Shown piece by piece: positions 7,833 to 15,708 of a stretch of DNA of 28,018 nucleotides. Every line of letters starts with the position of its first letter. Within the stretch, counting starts at the first letter, position 1. This DNA comes from a virus: IMG/VR virus record IMGVR_UViG_3300044994_000178, positions 1-28,018 of that record. The stretch is one strand, 5' to 3'. Under the pieces are notes generated by a model that searched no databases, had not been told where the DNA came from, and worked only from the letters and a program-made list of their open reading frames with translations. Made by a program: the position numbers and the translations under genes.

Positions 7833-8414
7833 TTACGGCTTGTACTTGAACTGAAACCGATACCCACGGTTCATGCCAATTCGGTCAAGTTTCTTTGTGC
7901 CGATTCCAGACTCCAACAACCGCTCAGTCTCGAAACGATCGCGCTGCTGAACGTAATACAACGCGCTATTGCGTACATACGCCAAAATGATGTCGCTGGC
8001 AGACGACTGCGACGCACGTTTATCGTCAAGTGAAGCGCGAGGTGTAATTGACCCGCTCGGCAACGTTGAGATCACGTAATTTGAAACAAGCGTGTCATAC
8101 CACCGGTACTTCGCTACTCCGTTTGTTTGATACCACGTAACGAACGGCCGCATGGACTGGTCAAACGTAAACGATACCTCTTGCACCATCGGCTGAGTGA
8201 ATACGAGCGTCGGAGAAACGCCCGGAGCTTCAAGGTAAAAGCCGTCTCCGTCCATATAGCCATGCCAAACTTTTGCCATTAGTCCGCCTGACGTATCAGA
8301 CAACGCAACACCACCCATCTCATAGTCCTCGAGATCCACTTTGTAAATATCACGTGGAGCCAAGAACTCGATGTAAACTTGGGAGGTAGACAGTGTGTTA
8401 CCTGGCAGTGCCAT
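7833..8414 (-). CDS. Virion structural protein
   Basis: This 193-residue protein starts at an ATG one base after the upstream TAA. It is beta-rich with many aromatics (VYIEFLAPRDIYKVDLEDYE, VSFTFDQSMRPFVTWYQTNG) and ends in a helical segment with the pattern SASDIILAYVRNSALYYVQQ, then RDRFETE. I have seen this C-terminal pattern in tail-complex proteins of other proteobacterial podoviruses, always adjacent to the large tail protein. No catalytic motif is evident. A tail-hub or tail-accessory protein is the most reasonable call. Confidence 0.68.
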   Translation of the reverse strand: MALPGNTLSTSQVYIEFLAPRDIYKVDLEDYEMGGVALSDTSGGLMAKVWHGYMDGDGFYLEAPGVSPTLVFTQPMVQEVSFTFDQSMRPFVTWYQTNGVAKYRWYDTLVSNYVISTLPSGSITPRASLDDKRASQSSASDIILAYVRNSALYYVQQRDRFETERLLESGIGTKKLDRIGMNRGYRFQFKYKP

Positions 8415-8415
8415 A

Positions 8416-9363
8416 TTACGGTTTGCGAGCCCACGAATACCTGAACGTCATCGACAGCGTTTGAGAGTTAGTTTTCATGATGTTCGGTGACATGCCGATT
8501 TGTAACTTGCCGCCTGCAAATTCGACATAAAACGCACCAATGCCGCCACCGAAATTTGCATTGCTAAGCCCCCACTCTGCCGTACGATCGCGATACAAAC
8601 TTGACTGCGAATACGAAAGAGCTGAAGTCGTTGGAGCAGATGAAGCAGTACCAGTCGGAGAAGATGTAATTGCACCTAAAGTACCAGAATATGCAGTGAC
8701 ATTTCCGCCAGTGCGTAGCGCAGCAGCAGTAAACCCCCATGTATCCGAATAAACTACTGAGTTTGCTTGCCCTGCACGTACAGTGTACGTGTGTGTAACA
8801 CCGTTAATAACCACTGTACCAGTCGTATCTGACGGCGGCGCGTAGTTCCTGATTCGATACGTAACATCAAGAAATTCGTCAGACAGGACAGTAATGGTCG
8901 TAGGATTATCTGAACTGTCTAAGATGCGTGCACGACTGAACAGGTTGGAACCAGAACCACTGCTCCATCCAACGCCAACTTCTGAAAGGTTGCCTGCAGC
9001 AACACCAGCAGCAAATCGGTACGTACGCGTATTCTGAGTATAGTACGGAGCGTTTGCTTGAGCAGTCGTTGCAGAGCTGACCGACAAAGTAGTCGTACCT
9101 GCAAGATAAGTCTGCAATCCAGTGTCATTTACAGTAGCTGCATTAGTACCAGTACCGACTTGACACGCATTAAGCCAGTCGCTGTTCGTACCAATACGGT
9201 TAAGCCCTGAATCAAGAATCAGGTTGTCAAAATCGGCCAGCTTGCGGCGGCGGCCGTCAGGGCGTACTGCTTCCATAGTGAAATGCCCGCAAATGCGGGG
9301 CTTCGCAACAAGCAGTTCGCTTTTAGGCTCAACGATTTTAAACTTCGGCACCCAAATGTTCAT
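8416..9363 (-). CDS. Virion structural / tail-appendage protein
   Basis: This 315-residue protein starts with an ATGA overlap onto the preceding gene. It opens with a globular segment (FTMEAVRPDGRRRKLADFDN, LILDSGLNRIG), followed by a Thr/Ser/Gly-rich beta-strand region through the C-terminus (SEVGVGWSSGSGSNLFSRAR). The pattern of a gh-type opening, then NLILDSGLNRIG, then VGWSS occurs in phage tail or baseplate-peripheral proteins that I know only as hypothetical structural proteins. It is embedded in the tail block. A receptor-interacting or structural role is plausible, with no specific evidence. Confidence 0.68.
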   Translation of the reverse strand: MNIWVPKFKIVEPKSELLVAKPRICGHFTMEAVRPDGRRRKLADFDNLILDSGLNRIGTNSDWLNACQVGTGTNAATVNDTGLQTYLAGTTTLSVSSATTAQANAPYYTQNTRTYRFAAGVAAGNLSEVGVGWSSGSGSNLFSRARILDSSDNPTTITVLSDEFLDVTYRIRNYAPPSDTTGTVVINGVTHTYTVRAGQANSVVYSDTWGFTAAALRTGGNVTAYSGTLGAITSSPTGTASSAPTTSALSYSQSSLYRDRTAEWGLSNANFGGGIGAFYVEFAGGKLQIGMSPNIMKTNSQTLSMTFRYSWARKP

Positions 9364-10085
9364 TCTAGTTCCCCAGACACGAGAGATCCGCTCGAGTCAA
9401 TTGCTTCTGTCTGATACCTAGTGTAGTCAATCAAAGCGTCGTCAAGGACACCTGAAATTACACTACCGGACGCTTCAATGGCCTCCTTATTAGCGTCAGT
9501 CAATCCCCAATTCGAGTACGTCTTATACGAAGCAGTCGTAGTCAACGATCCTTCGACAAGAATGCCGCTAGAATCGATTGCTTCAGCAGCGTATCTGGTG
9601 TAACTGACCAGCAATGTAGGAAGCTGGCCTGCAATCACAGAGCCGCTGACGTCGAGCGCGTCGCCAAGAAATGCGTAATTTGGGAAAGACGGCGCTACAT
9701 CGCCACTTGAATCGATACTCTCCTGAAGATCGTATGGATAAAGCTTTGACGTACGAAACAGCAGTATGCTTCCGATCGCAAGCTTAGTGAAAAACTCTGC
9801 TGTAGCAGCATTTCTGACTTTTACTCCGTTAGTCCACGAAAACGCAGTCGTGTTTTCCGCACCACGTTCGACTGTTAAAGTGTTTCCAGATCGCGCAGTG
9901 ACATTCATGATCTCCAATTTGTTCTGCGCATCATCGCGCAGCACAATTGTTGCAATCTCACCAGTACCCGGCGAAGGCAAAACTGCGCCATTTTCTACAG
10001 TAATGGTAGTAGCCGAAGCCGAAATGTCTCCCACCAGCGTTGTGACGCCGAAGTTTTTAAACACGAATGTACGTGTTTCAGGCAT
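9360..10085 (-). CDS. Tail-fibre-like protein with repeated DSSG units (paralogous N-terminal module, copy 3)
   Basis: This 241-residue protein's residues about 5-100 form the same module as the next two genes upstream: a TTLVGDISASATTITVENGA opening, LPSPGTGEIATIVLRDDA, NVTARSGNTLTVERGAENTT and W-x-x-G. The C-terminal half is built from short repeats: SIDSSGDVAPS, ALDVSGSVIAG, AIDSSGILVEG, AIEASGSVISG and AIDSSGSLVSG, two of them preceded by YTRYxxE. These five related units suggest a fibrous or propeller-like stalk. The start shares one base with the upstream stop (TGATG). It is probably a fibre component attached through the shared N-terminal module. Confidence 0.72.
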   Translation of the reverse strand: MPETRTFVFKNFGVTTLVGDISASATTITVENGAVLPSPGTGEIATIVLRDDAQNKLEIMNVTARSGNTLTVERGAENTTAFSWTNGVKVRNAATAEFFTKLAIGSILLFRTSKLYPYDLQESIDSSGDVAPSFPNYAFLGDALDVSGSVIAGQLPTLLVSYTRYAAEAIDSSGILVEGSLTTTASYKTYSNWGLTDANKEAIEASGSVISGVLDDALIDYTRYQTEAIDSSGSLVSGELE

Positions 10086-10426
10086 CAGCTACCCAACAAG
10101 TATTGCAAATAGTGAAGTGTTCCAGACGTCATCCTAAGCTGCACAGACGCGCCTGCTGGAAATGCTTGCGCCGTAGTATCTTCACGGCCACGTTCAACTG
10201 TTAACACGTCTCCTGTACGAGCAGTACAGTGCATGATCTCCCGTATGCCCTGCGCGTAGTCAACAACCGTAATTTTAAAAATCTCGTTAATGCCCGGACT
10301 CGGAAACGCCGCACCACCACCAGCCGAAACAGTGATTTGAGTTTGTGAAACACCGATATTAGTCGCAAGCGTCGTCGACGCATTGTTTGCAAACAGGTGT
10401 TTCCTAGAATCAATATACTCAGGCAT
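10085..10426 (-). CDS. Stand-alone tail-fibre attachment-like module (copy 2)
   Basis: This 113-residue protein consists almost entirely of the module shared with its two neighbours: LFANNASTTLATNIGVSQTQ, then AAFPSPGINEIFKITV, then CTARTGDVLTVERGREDTTA and AGASVQLRMTSG. Sharing a complete module without a fibre domain suggests a capping, adaptor or decoy subunit, or a remnant of tandem duplication. It is intact, with a sensible start and a coupled neighbour, so it is unlikely to be a pseudogene. Function is inferred from the neighbours. Confidence 0.7.
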   Translation of the reverse strand: MPEYIDSRKHLFANNASTTLATNIGVSQTQITVSAGGGAAFPSPGINEIFKITVVDYAQGIREIMHCTARTGDVLTVERGREDTTAQAFPAGASVQLRMTSGTLHYLQYLLGS

Positions 10427-10435
10427 GTCGAGTTC

Positions 10436-11509
10436 TTACCCTGTGTACATGATGTAGTACAGCGCGCGGTACGGCGGCACAGTGGCGATATTAGACAACG
10501 TGTGAGTATGCGCGCCATCCGACGAGATCGAGTGCGTGTGCGCGTTAGAGCCAGTACCGGCATTCTGTACAAGCTGCTGACCCGAGGCGCCGGTGTTGAT
10601 GTAGCTGTAACCAGTGCCTTCCTCATTACCTGCAATACCTTTAGCGCCGCCAGCGCCAAAATTCTCAGCGTTGCCTTGCGACCCGCTAGTCCAGCAATAC
10701 AGCTGGTGATTGTGTGCTGGGAGATCGTTAATAGTAAGCGTCGTACCACCAGTGCTGCCGGTATGTGTGTGCGCGCCGTTTGAGCTTGTCGTACCGCTAG
10801 CCGTAGCAGAGCCGCCAGTGGAGTTATAGGCATAGTCGTTACTGACGCCAATCACGAAACGACCACGAAGATCTGGCGTACCGTTAGTACCATCGCAAAT
10901 TGACCAGCCAGCGGGGACGTTATTGATAGAGCCGTACCATAGCGTGATCATACCGACCACATACGCAATGCTACGAATCGTAGTAGTGTCGGCCTGAGTC
11001 AAAATCGGCGACCCAGAAGCAGTAGCACGGGTACCGTTAGTCGGCACAACAATCTGATTCGACGTATCGTTAGCTACTCCGCGTATCGGTACGTTGACTA
11101 TCTGCCCGCCGTTGATCCTTGTAGACGAGCCAGTAAGAACGGCATCTATGATGTCGTTACCGTCCATGTCCAGATCGCCAGACATGGTGTCGCCACTACG
11201 TTGGACAAACTGTTCCATCGAGCCTTTTGTAAGCCTAAGCTCGACACGCGTCTGACCGGCCGTCCACGACTGCGCTGTTGTGCCTTCCTGCCCGCGCTGA
11301 ACGGTCAAAAGATCGCTAGTACGGGACGTGCACTTTACAACCTCGATATCGCCAGATGAGTTTTCCAGCGTGGCCATAAACCAATCGCCACCACTCGGTG
11401 ACGGAAACAACGCACCGTACCCAGCACTCACCTGAATAGTTGTAGATGCATTAGTTATGCTTGCAGCAAGAAGCGCACTGGCGTTGTTTGAAAAAATTTG
11501 TTTAGCCAT
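10436..11509 (-). CDS. Tail fibre with phage tail-collar domain (paralogous module, copy 1)
   Basis: This 357-residue protein uses the ATG at 11509, because GAGG lies 7 bases upstream; the TTG two codons earlier would be too close to it. Residues 5-97 are the shared module (FSNNASALLAASITNASTTI, LFPSPSGGDWFMATLEN, LLTVQRGQEGTTAQSW). RSGDTMSGDLDM at about 104-115 is a classic fibre repeat. Residues about 186-222 form a tail-collar domain (PF07484-like) with VPAGWSICDG and TPDLRGRFVIGVSND. The C-terminus has the histidine pairs AHTHT, PAHNH, AHTHS and AHTHT, which in short tail fibres bind metal, and ends PPYRALYYIMYTG. It should act in host-surface adsorption. Confidence 0.85.
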   Translation of the reverse strand: MAKQIFSNNASALLAASITNASTTIQVSAGYGALFPSPSGGDWFMATLENSSGDIEVVKCTSRTSDLLTVQRGQEGTTAQSWTAGQTRVELRLTKGSMEQFVQRSGDTMSGDLDMDGNDIIDAVLTGSSTRINGGQIVNVPIRGVANDTSNQIVVPTNGTRATASGSPILTQADTTTIRSIAYVVGMITLWYGSINNVPAGWSICDGTNGTPDLRGRFVIGVSNDYAYNSTGGSATASGTTSSNGAHTHTGSTGGTTLTINDLPAHNHQLYCWTSGSQGNAENFGAGGAKGIAGNEEGTGYSYINTGASGQQLVQNAGTGSNAHTHSISSDGAHTHTLSNIATVPPYRALYYIMYTG

Positions 11510-11511
11510 TG

Positions 11512-11802
11512 TCAATCCTCAACTGAAAACTCGATGACATCTTTTTTCCTCTGAGTATTGTTAGTAGTCACAGTGAACGTGACTTTATACTCAGTATCAG
11601 CGAGTCCGTTTTCAGCGAAAAACGCAAATTTCTTCTTCGCCGCGTCAATGACGATGCCGTTTATCAGAAAGGCTGGTGTCGTAGTCGGGGTAACCACAGC
11701 GGTAACTGTAGAAATCTCTTCGCCTACTTCGAGAAAACGGGTGTAGTCAACACCGCGCTTGCGTTTTTCACCTGGGCGTTGCTTGTAGCGACCTAAAATC
11801 AT
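11512..11802 (-). CDS. Small fibre-tail adaptor-like structural protein
   Basis: This 96-residue protein starts with an ATGA overlap on the preceding gene. It begins MILGRYKQRPGEKRKRGVDY, followed by a beta-sandwich-like pattern (ISTVTAVVTPTTTPAFLING, FFAENGLADTEYKVTFTVTT). The layout of a proline/basic start, then a GLADTEYKVTFTVTTN-type strand, resembles small phage fibre-tail adaptor or Ig-like proteins. It sits directly before the collar-domain fibre, which supports that role. The family call is from memory and moderate. Confidence 0.65.
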   Translation of the reverse strand: MILGRYKQRPGEKRKRGVDYTRFLEVGEEISTVTAVVTPTTTPAFLINGIVIDAAKKKFAFFAENGLADTEYKVTFTVTTNNTQRKKDVIEFSVED

Positions 11803-12053
11803 GGCTTTATCCGTGTTGAAATAGCCGGCAAACGTACGCCGGGCGGCACCTTCGGGTAATTTGTACGAACCTCAGCACACAACTGATCTTTCGTATTCAA
11901 CTTTCCACTAACAGTCAGCGAAAACACGGTACTGTCCGGTTCAGCGTCGATATAAAGCGCTGCCTCACCATCACCGCTGTTGACCATCAACAGGTTTACT
12001 TCCGATCCGGCAAGGATGTCTCCAGACAGAGTAAGAAGAACTGGGCCGCTCAT
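11799..12053 (-). CDS. Small virion protein, unknown
   Basis: This 84-residue protein has ATGA overlaps at both ends, which supports translation. It is beta-rich (VLLTLSGDILAGSEVNLLMV, STVFSLTVSGKLNT) and ends in a proline-rich segment KVPPGVRLPAISTRIKP. I recognise no family. Its place between a structural protein and the fibre adaptor implies a tail component. Confidence 0.6.
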   Translation of the reverse strand: MSGPVLLTLSGDILAGSEVNLLMVNSGDGEAALYIDAEPDSTVFSLTVSGKLNTKDQLCAEVRTNYPKVPPGVRLPAISTRIKP

Positions 12054-12457
12054 ATGCGGAAAAACCCCCCTTCTTCCGTGTTTGGGTAAATGTAGTACTT
12101 AATCCCCACCGGTTTAAACGGAGTGGTCACCAACGTATCCCTATCTATGTACGCAACAAGTATCGACGTAGCTTCAACGGTTGTGTGCTTGTAAATGATC
12201 GCTTGCGACACAAATCGATCGTCAGCCAGCAACGGAAACTCGATAGGATTGCCTCCGCAAATACCGTTTGTCGCCGTACGGCCAGTAATATCAAACGACG
12301 TTGCAACGCGCGTACCCAAAGGGATGCTGATCAAATACTGATTCGTAAAATCTGGGAGATACGCATCTGGAAGAAGTATTGCGCGGTACACCCCTGCCAG
12401 CCACGAGAGCTGTCCAGTCGCAAAAAGCTCACGTGCGTATGGGTATAACTGGCTCAC
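12050..12457 (-). CDS. Conserved phage structural protein
   Basis: This 135-residue protein uses a GTG start at 12457, just downstream of the preceding gene's TGA. The pattern LYPYARELFATGQLSWLAGV, followed by YRAILLPDAY, QYLISIPLGTRVATSFDITG and IIYKHTT, matches a virion family common in podoviruses and some siphoviruses near head-tail genes (LYPKARELFLTGQLxW-type opening). Members are annotated only as structural or hypothetical. There is no enzymatic signature. Confidence 0.72.
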   Translation of the reverse strand: MSQLYPYARELFATGQLSWLAGVYRAILLPDAYLPDFTNQYLISIPLGTRVATSFDITGRTATNGICGGNPIEFPLLADDRFVSQAIIYKHTTVEATSILVAYIDRDTLVTTPFKPVGIKYYIYPNTEEGGFFRI

Positions 12458-12460
12458 GGC

Positions 12461-13117
12461 TCATTTCCCAAACCGCGGATAAGACCATGACTGCGCACCT
12501 GCCATGCCTTGTTTTGCAAGCCCAGCGTATTTCCCTATTGCTGAGCGGAAACGCTTGAGGTGGTACTGCGCACGAATTAAATCAGAGTACGCCTTTGCTG
12601 GATGACTGTAGAGCCTTCCAAGCGTTCCATCGAGCAACGCGTCATAGTGATGACTCGCCGCAATTTGGGGTAGTGTGGTTACGGTCTGCTTTGGCGTTAG
12701 CGCCACGTAAAATGTAAGAGCATCCTCGACCGTCGTTTTCGGCACCGGCCATAGGCATACATGATCAGCACCATCAAGCCAGTAACCGAGTACAGAAGTT
12801 GAGTCGTCTTTTGGCGGCTTACGATAAATCGCAGGAAGCGGGTTTCCGCTAAGCTCTACACCAAGAACTCGTACGATATTTGCGTACGCATCGTACGGAG
12901 ACATGACGTACCGCTTTTTATCAGCCGTCAAGTCTCGTGGCCCTATCACTACGCGCCACGCAGTGCTTTGTTCGTAAAACTCACGCGCTGCGAGTATAAG
13001 TTCGCGCTTTACAACCTTCTGATTAGCGCCGGGAATCCGGGGCAATAGATCTTTCAGCCACGTCGACAGCGTGACATTACATTCATGCCCAGAAGCTTCA
13101 ACGAGGATATCTTCCAC
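12461..13117 (-). CDS. Head-tail adaptor / tail tubular-like protein
   Basis: This 218-residue protein uses a GTG start with AAGGAG upstream. It is helix-rich at both ends with a beta centre. LLPRIPGANQKVVKRELILA followed by AREFYEQSTAWR (about residues 25-56) is the pattern I associate with adaptor or tail-tubular-type proteins that sit on the portal. The C-terminus (SDLIRAQYHLKRFRSAIGKY) is helical and basic. It is the second gene after the coat-protein terminator, the expected site of head-completion genes. The assignment is by pattern and position. Confidence 0.65.
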   Translation of the reverse strand: MEDILVEASGHECNVTLSTWLKDLLPRIPGANQKVVKRELILAAREFYEQSTAWRVVIGPRDLTADKKRYVMSPYDAYANIVRVLGVELSGNPLPAIYRKPPKDDSTSVLGYWLDGADHVCLWPVPKTTVEDALTFYVALTPKQTVTTLPQIAASHHYDALLDGTLGRLYSHPAKAYSDLIRAQYHLKRFRSAIGKYAGLAKQGMAGAQSWSYPRFGK

Positions 13118-13126
13118 GTGCGCTCC

Positions 13127-13543
13127 TTACAAACCCACGAGCATGCGCCTAAACTCGCCCATCAAAGTTATGGCGCGCCCATCATTCGTAAATTCGTCCT
13201 CGACAAGCTCGCCGCTTGCAGCAACGAAATACACGAGAGGTAGATAGAACTGCATCGGCAAGTCGAACTCTGCTGAAAGAGCTACCTGCCCATCCTCGAT
13301 CTCGTCTATTTCGTCAGGATCGTCGTCTGGATCAGGATCAGTCGTGACGATTTCCGGGACAATGATCTTGTCCGTGTCGTCATCAAACCGGTCCCAAAAA
13401 GCATCGGGCCGCAAGCGCGCAAGCTCTTGCAACCCTCGATTCAACTTTGCCAGTAACGCGGTATTCGTGTACCGGTAGGGGGTGTCACTGTCTTGAAGAA
13501 GAACTCGCGCCTCATCAAGAATGTTTTGGTAAGTCTTAGCCAT
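13127..13543 (-). CDS. Phage adaptor protein (DUF6682-like)
   Basis: This 138-residue protein's start is the ATG at 13543, preceded by GGGGG; a longer in-frame start at 13588 would lie inside the terminator hairpin and is rejected. The N-terminal pattern ILDEARVLLQDSDTPYRYTN, then LLAKLNRGLQELARLRPDAF, matches phage adaptor proteins of the DUF6682 type (LQD-x-x-x-x-YRYs-x-x-xLl-x-xLn-x-gl-x-E-x-x-RlRPD). An acidic linker (DPDPDDDPDEIDEIED) follows. Members sit next to coat genes and probably form part of the head-tail joint. Confidence 0.72.
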   Translation of the reverse strand: MAKTYQNILDEARVLLQDSDTPYRYTNTALLAKLNRGLQELARLRPDAFWDRFDDDTDKIIVPEIVTTDPDPDDDPDEIDEIEDGQVALSAEFDLPMQFYLPLVYFVAASGELVEDEFTNDGRAITLMGEFRRMLVGL

Positions 13544-13553
13544 CCAGACCCCC

Positions 13554-13586
13554 AAAAGCCCCCGAGACCATACAGGTCTCGGGGGC
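13554..13586 (-). terminator. Rho-independent terminator after the coat gene
   Basis: A perfect 12-bp stem (13558-13569 with 13575-13586), with loop ATACA on the plus strand, is followed by TTTT on the minus strand (13557-13554). It lies between the coat-protein stop and the adaptor start, so it probably reduces expression of downstream tail genes relative to the coat protein. The short T run suggests partial termination. Confidence 0.75.
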
Positions 13587-13612
13587 ATCAGGCCAACTCA
13601 GAAGTCAGGCGA

Positions 13613-14602
13613 TTACTCGCCCTTCTTCACGATCGCACGGCCCATCGCAACGCCGTTCACAACCTTGCGACCATAGACCTGAAGGCCACGGAGCAGGTTC
13701 GAGAACGAGCGCTCAGAGCGCACCGTCTCCAGCTTGGTGAACTGCGACGCAAACGTCAGAGCGGCCGGTACACCGAAGAACACCGGGTACTCGTCGCTGT
13801 AGACGCCCAGCTGCGGCAGGTTGTTGGACAGGTAGAGCGTGAAGCGATCCACCATGCCCAGACGCCCGTTGCGCAGCATCGAGGTGCCGTCGCCAGCGAG
13901 CGAGGCATCGCGCAGCTCAGACTTCTTGATCATCGACGCCATCCACGCCGGGATCACGACGTAGCGGCCCGTCTCCGGCAGGTTCTGCTCGTCGAGCACC
14001 TGACCCAGATTGACGAGGAAGTCGACGACAGCCTGCGAAGTAGAGTCCGACACACCAGTACCGGCGCCCTCTTTGGCCGCAGCGATAAACTGCGGTGAGC
14101 CAACAACGCCAAGACGGATGTCGCCCGAGATCGCACCAGCGGCCAAACCGCGGTTTGCTGAGTTGATGTCGGTCGTGGACGACAGATAGGTCAGAACCTC
14201 ACTGTCGATCGCGATCTTCATCTGCTCAGTTGCGTCCTCCGCCCAGATATCCATAAGCTGGATATCCGACTGGATCTCCATCACGTCGTCGAGCGCAAGG
14301 TTAAAGTACTTCGCCCTGTCAATCTGCAGCTCGACGATGTTGCTCGACGGACGCTGAACCGCAAGGTCCATGTTCGCCTGATAATCAGCAATCGTGATCG
14401 TCGGACGCGTACGAATCTTTACCGTGTCGCCCTGATTGCGGATCTCGCCTTCGTAGTCCGTATTGGCAATGGCCGAAAAGACCGTCGCCTTGTAGAACTT
14501 CTCAATGAGTTTGCCTGACCAAATCTCAGGGATGAACGTACCAGCATAAGCCGGTGATGGGTTACTACCAGCCCACGGTGTACCTACAATAGGAAATGGC
14601 AT
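13613..14602 (-). CDS. Major capsid (coat) protein
   Basis: This 329-residue protein starts MPFPIVGTPWAGSNPSPAYA. The N-terminal arm is followed by FIPEIWSGKLIEKFYKATVF, then DTVKIRTRPTITIADYQ and an RAKYFNLALDDVMEIQSDIQ segment, which are familiar from HK97-fold coat proteins of podoviruses. The later GRYVVIPAWMASMIKKSELR and NNLPQLGVYSDEYPVFFGVP segments fit the A- and P-domains. It lies immediately downstream of the scaffold gene and upstream of a strong terminator, the canonical place and context for the most abundant virion protein. A ribosome site AGGAG precedes the ATG at 9 bases. Confidence 0.9.
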   Translation of the reverse strand: MPFPIVGTPWAGSNPSPAYAGTFIPEIWSGKLIEKFYKATVFSAIANTDYEGEIRNQGDTVKIRTRPTITIADYQANMDLAVQRPSSNIVELQIDRAKYFNLALDDVMEIQSDIQLMDIWAEDATEQMKIAIDSEVLTYLSSTTDINSANRGLAAGAISGDIRLGVVGSPQFIAAAKEGAGTGVSDSTSQAVVDFLVNLGQVLDEQNLPETGRYVVIPAWMASMIKKSELRDASLAGDGTSMLRNGRLGMVDRFTLYLSNNLPQLGVYSDEYPVFFGVPAALTFASQFTKLETVRSERSFSNLLRGLQVYGRKVVNGVAMGRAIVKKGE

Positions 14603-14634
14603 GTTTGATTACTCCTGAAAAAGTACGGTTCGCG

Positions 14635-15693
14635 TTAGCGAATACGCCCTTCGACCTGCGCTTTGAAGATGTCCTGTTCGATCTTCTTGGCATCATCTGG
14701 ACGCTTCGCGTATTTCCCCGCACTGAGATCAGAATAAAATTTCTGAATCTCGGGGCGGGTCCAAATCCGCTTACCGGCTCCTTCCTGAGCGCCTGCTGTC
14801 CCCTGCTTCGGAGCACCGGGGGCCGTCAGCGAGCTTAGCGAAACTTGTGGTGCAGACTGATCTGCAGCAAGTGGCGTGGTCGCAGACGGGGTCACAGCCG
14901 CGTTTTCCCTTAGATAGCCTTCAAAAAACGCAACAACGCGCGGTCCGTCATTGCGCTGATATGCAATGTTGAGAAGAGTGCCGCGCTTCTGTCCAGAAAA
15001 CGGATCGACTTGATCCAGCCACTCGATAAAATTCGGATCGACATCGAGCTGCTGCCAAGTCGGTACACGTTCCGTAAGAAGCCGGTGTACTTTCTCGCGC
15101 TCAGTCTCTTCGACCTTGCGCGCTGCAGTCGAGACTTGCGCCTCAACTTCCTGAACCTTTTTTGCGACCGGCGTAATTGTGTTTGCAATACGCTGGTCGA
15201 CATCTGGCACGACAGCTTCACGAGCTGCGCGCTTCACAAAATCGTAAAGGTCCGCGCCAAACTCGGCGACTTCTTCGTCGCGTACAAGCTTAGATACGGA
15301 CGGCTTTTGCTGCGGCTCCTGCTGCGGTGGCATAGTCGATAGCAAACGCTGTGTAGCCGCCAACTGATCAGCAAGCTGCCGAATCTGAAGCGACTGCTCT
15401 TTGATTTGATCTTGAAGCCGAGGAACCTCCGCGTTGTACTTGCCCTGAAGCACCCGGTACCGCTGCTCCCAATCAGTTGGTGCGGTAGGTGCGGTAGGTG
15501 CGGTAGGTGCGGTAGGTGCGGTAGGTGCGGCAGTGGGCTCAGTAGAAGCGGCAGTAGGCTCGGCAGAAGCGGTGGGTGCGGTCGTGTTTTCAGTAGACGA
15601 CTCCGCAGCAGCTTTCTGCGCTTTGGCGTATTCCTCAGCGATCTGATTTGCGCGGTCGATCTGTTTGCGAACGGAGCTTGGGAGAGCACTCAT
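14635..15693 (-). CDS. Capsid scaffolding protein with APT-repeat linker
   Basis: This 352-residue, very charged protein has an Ala/Thr/Pro/Glu-rich N-terminal region (about residues 30-75, including six near-identical A-P-T units) and a coiled-coil segment after DWEQRYRVLQGKYNAEVPRL. Further helical regions follow (VQEVEAQVSTAARKVEETER), and it has a basic C-terminus (AKRPDDAKKIEQDIFKAQVE). The composition, coiled coil, basic tail and position directly upstream of the coat gene are standard for a scaffold that shapes the procapsid and is later lost. The A-P-T stretch is encoded by a 9-base tandem repeat and may vary in length between isolates. Confidence 0.85.
   Translation of the reverse strand: MSALPSSVRKQIDRANQIAEEYAKAQKAAAESSTENTTAPTASAEPTAASTEPTAAPTAPTAPTAPTAPTAPTDWEQRYRVLQGKYNAEVPRLQDQIKEQSLQIRQLADQLAATQRLLSTMPPQQEPQQKPSVSKLVRDEEVAEFGADLYDFVKRAAREAVVPDVDQRIANTITPVAKKVQEVEAQVSTAARKVEETEREKVHRLLTERVPTWQQLDVDPNFIEWLDQVDPFSGQKRGTLLNIAYQRNDGPRVVAFFEGYLRENAAVTPSATTPLAADQSAPQVSLSSLTAPGAPKQGTAGAQEGAGKRIWTRPEIQKFYSDLSAGKYAKRPDDAKKIEQDIFKAQVEGRIR
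15479..15532. repeat. 9-bp tandem repeat in scaffold gene
   Basis: Five perfect copies of GGTGCGGTA and a sixth with one change (GGTGCGGCA) run head to tail. Read on the minus strand they encode A-P-T triplets in the linker of the scaffold protein. The unit is a multiple of three, so slippage keeps the frame. Confidence 0.95.
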
Positions 15694-15708
15694 GTGTATT
15701 CTCGCGGG

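Noticed and set aside
13493-14098. Plus-strand ORF of 201 codons
   Set aside because: It is antisense to the coat and adaptor genes and crosses the terminator hairpin.
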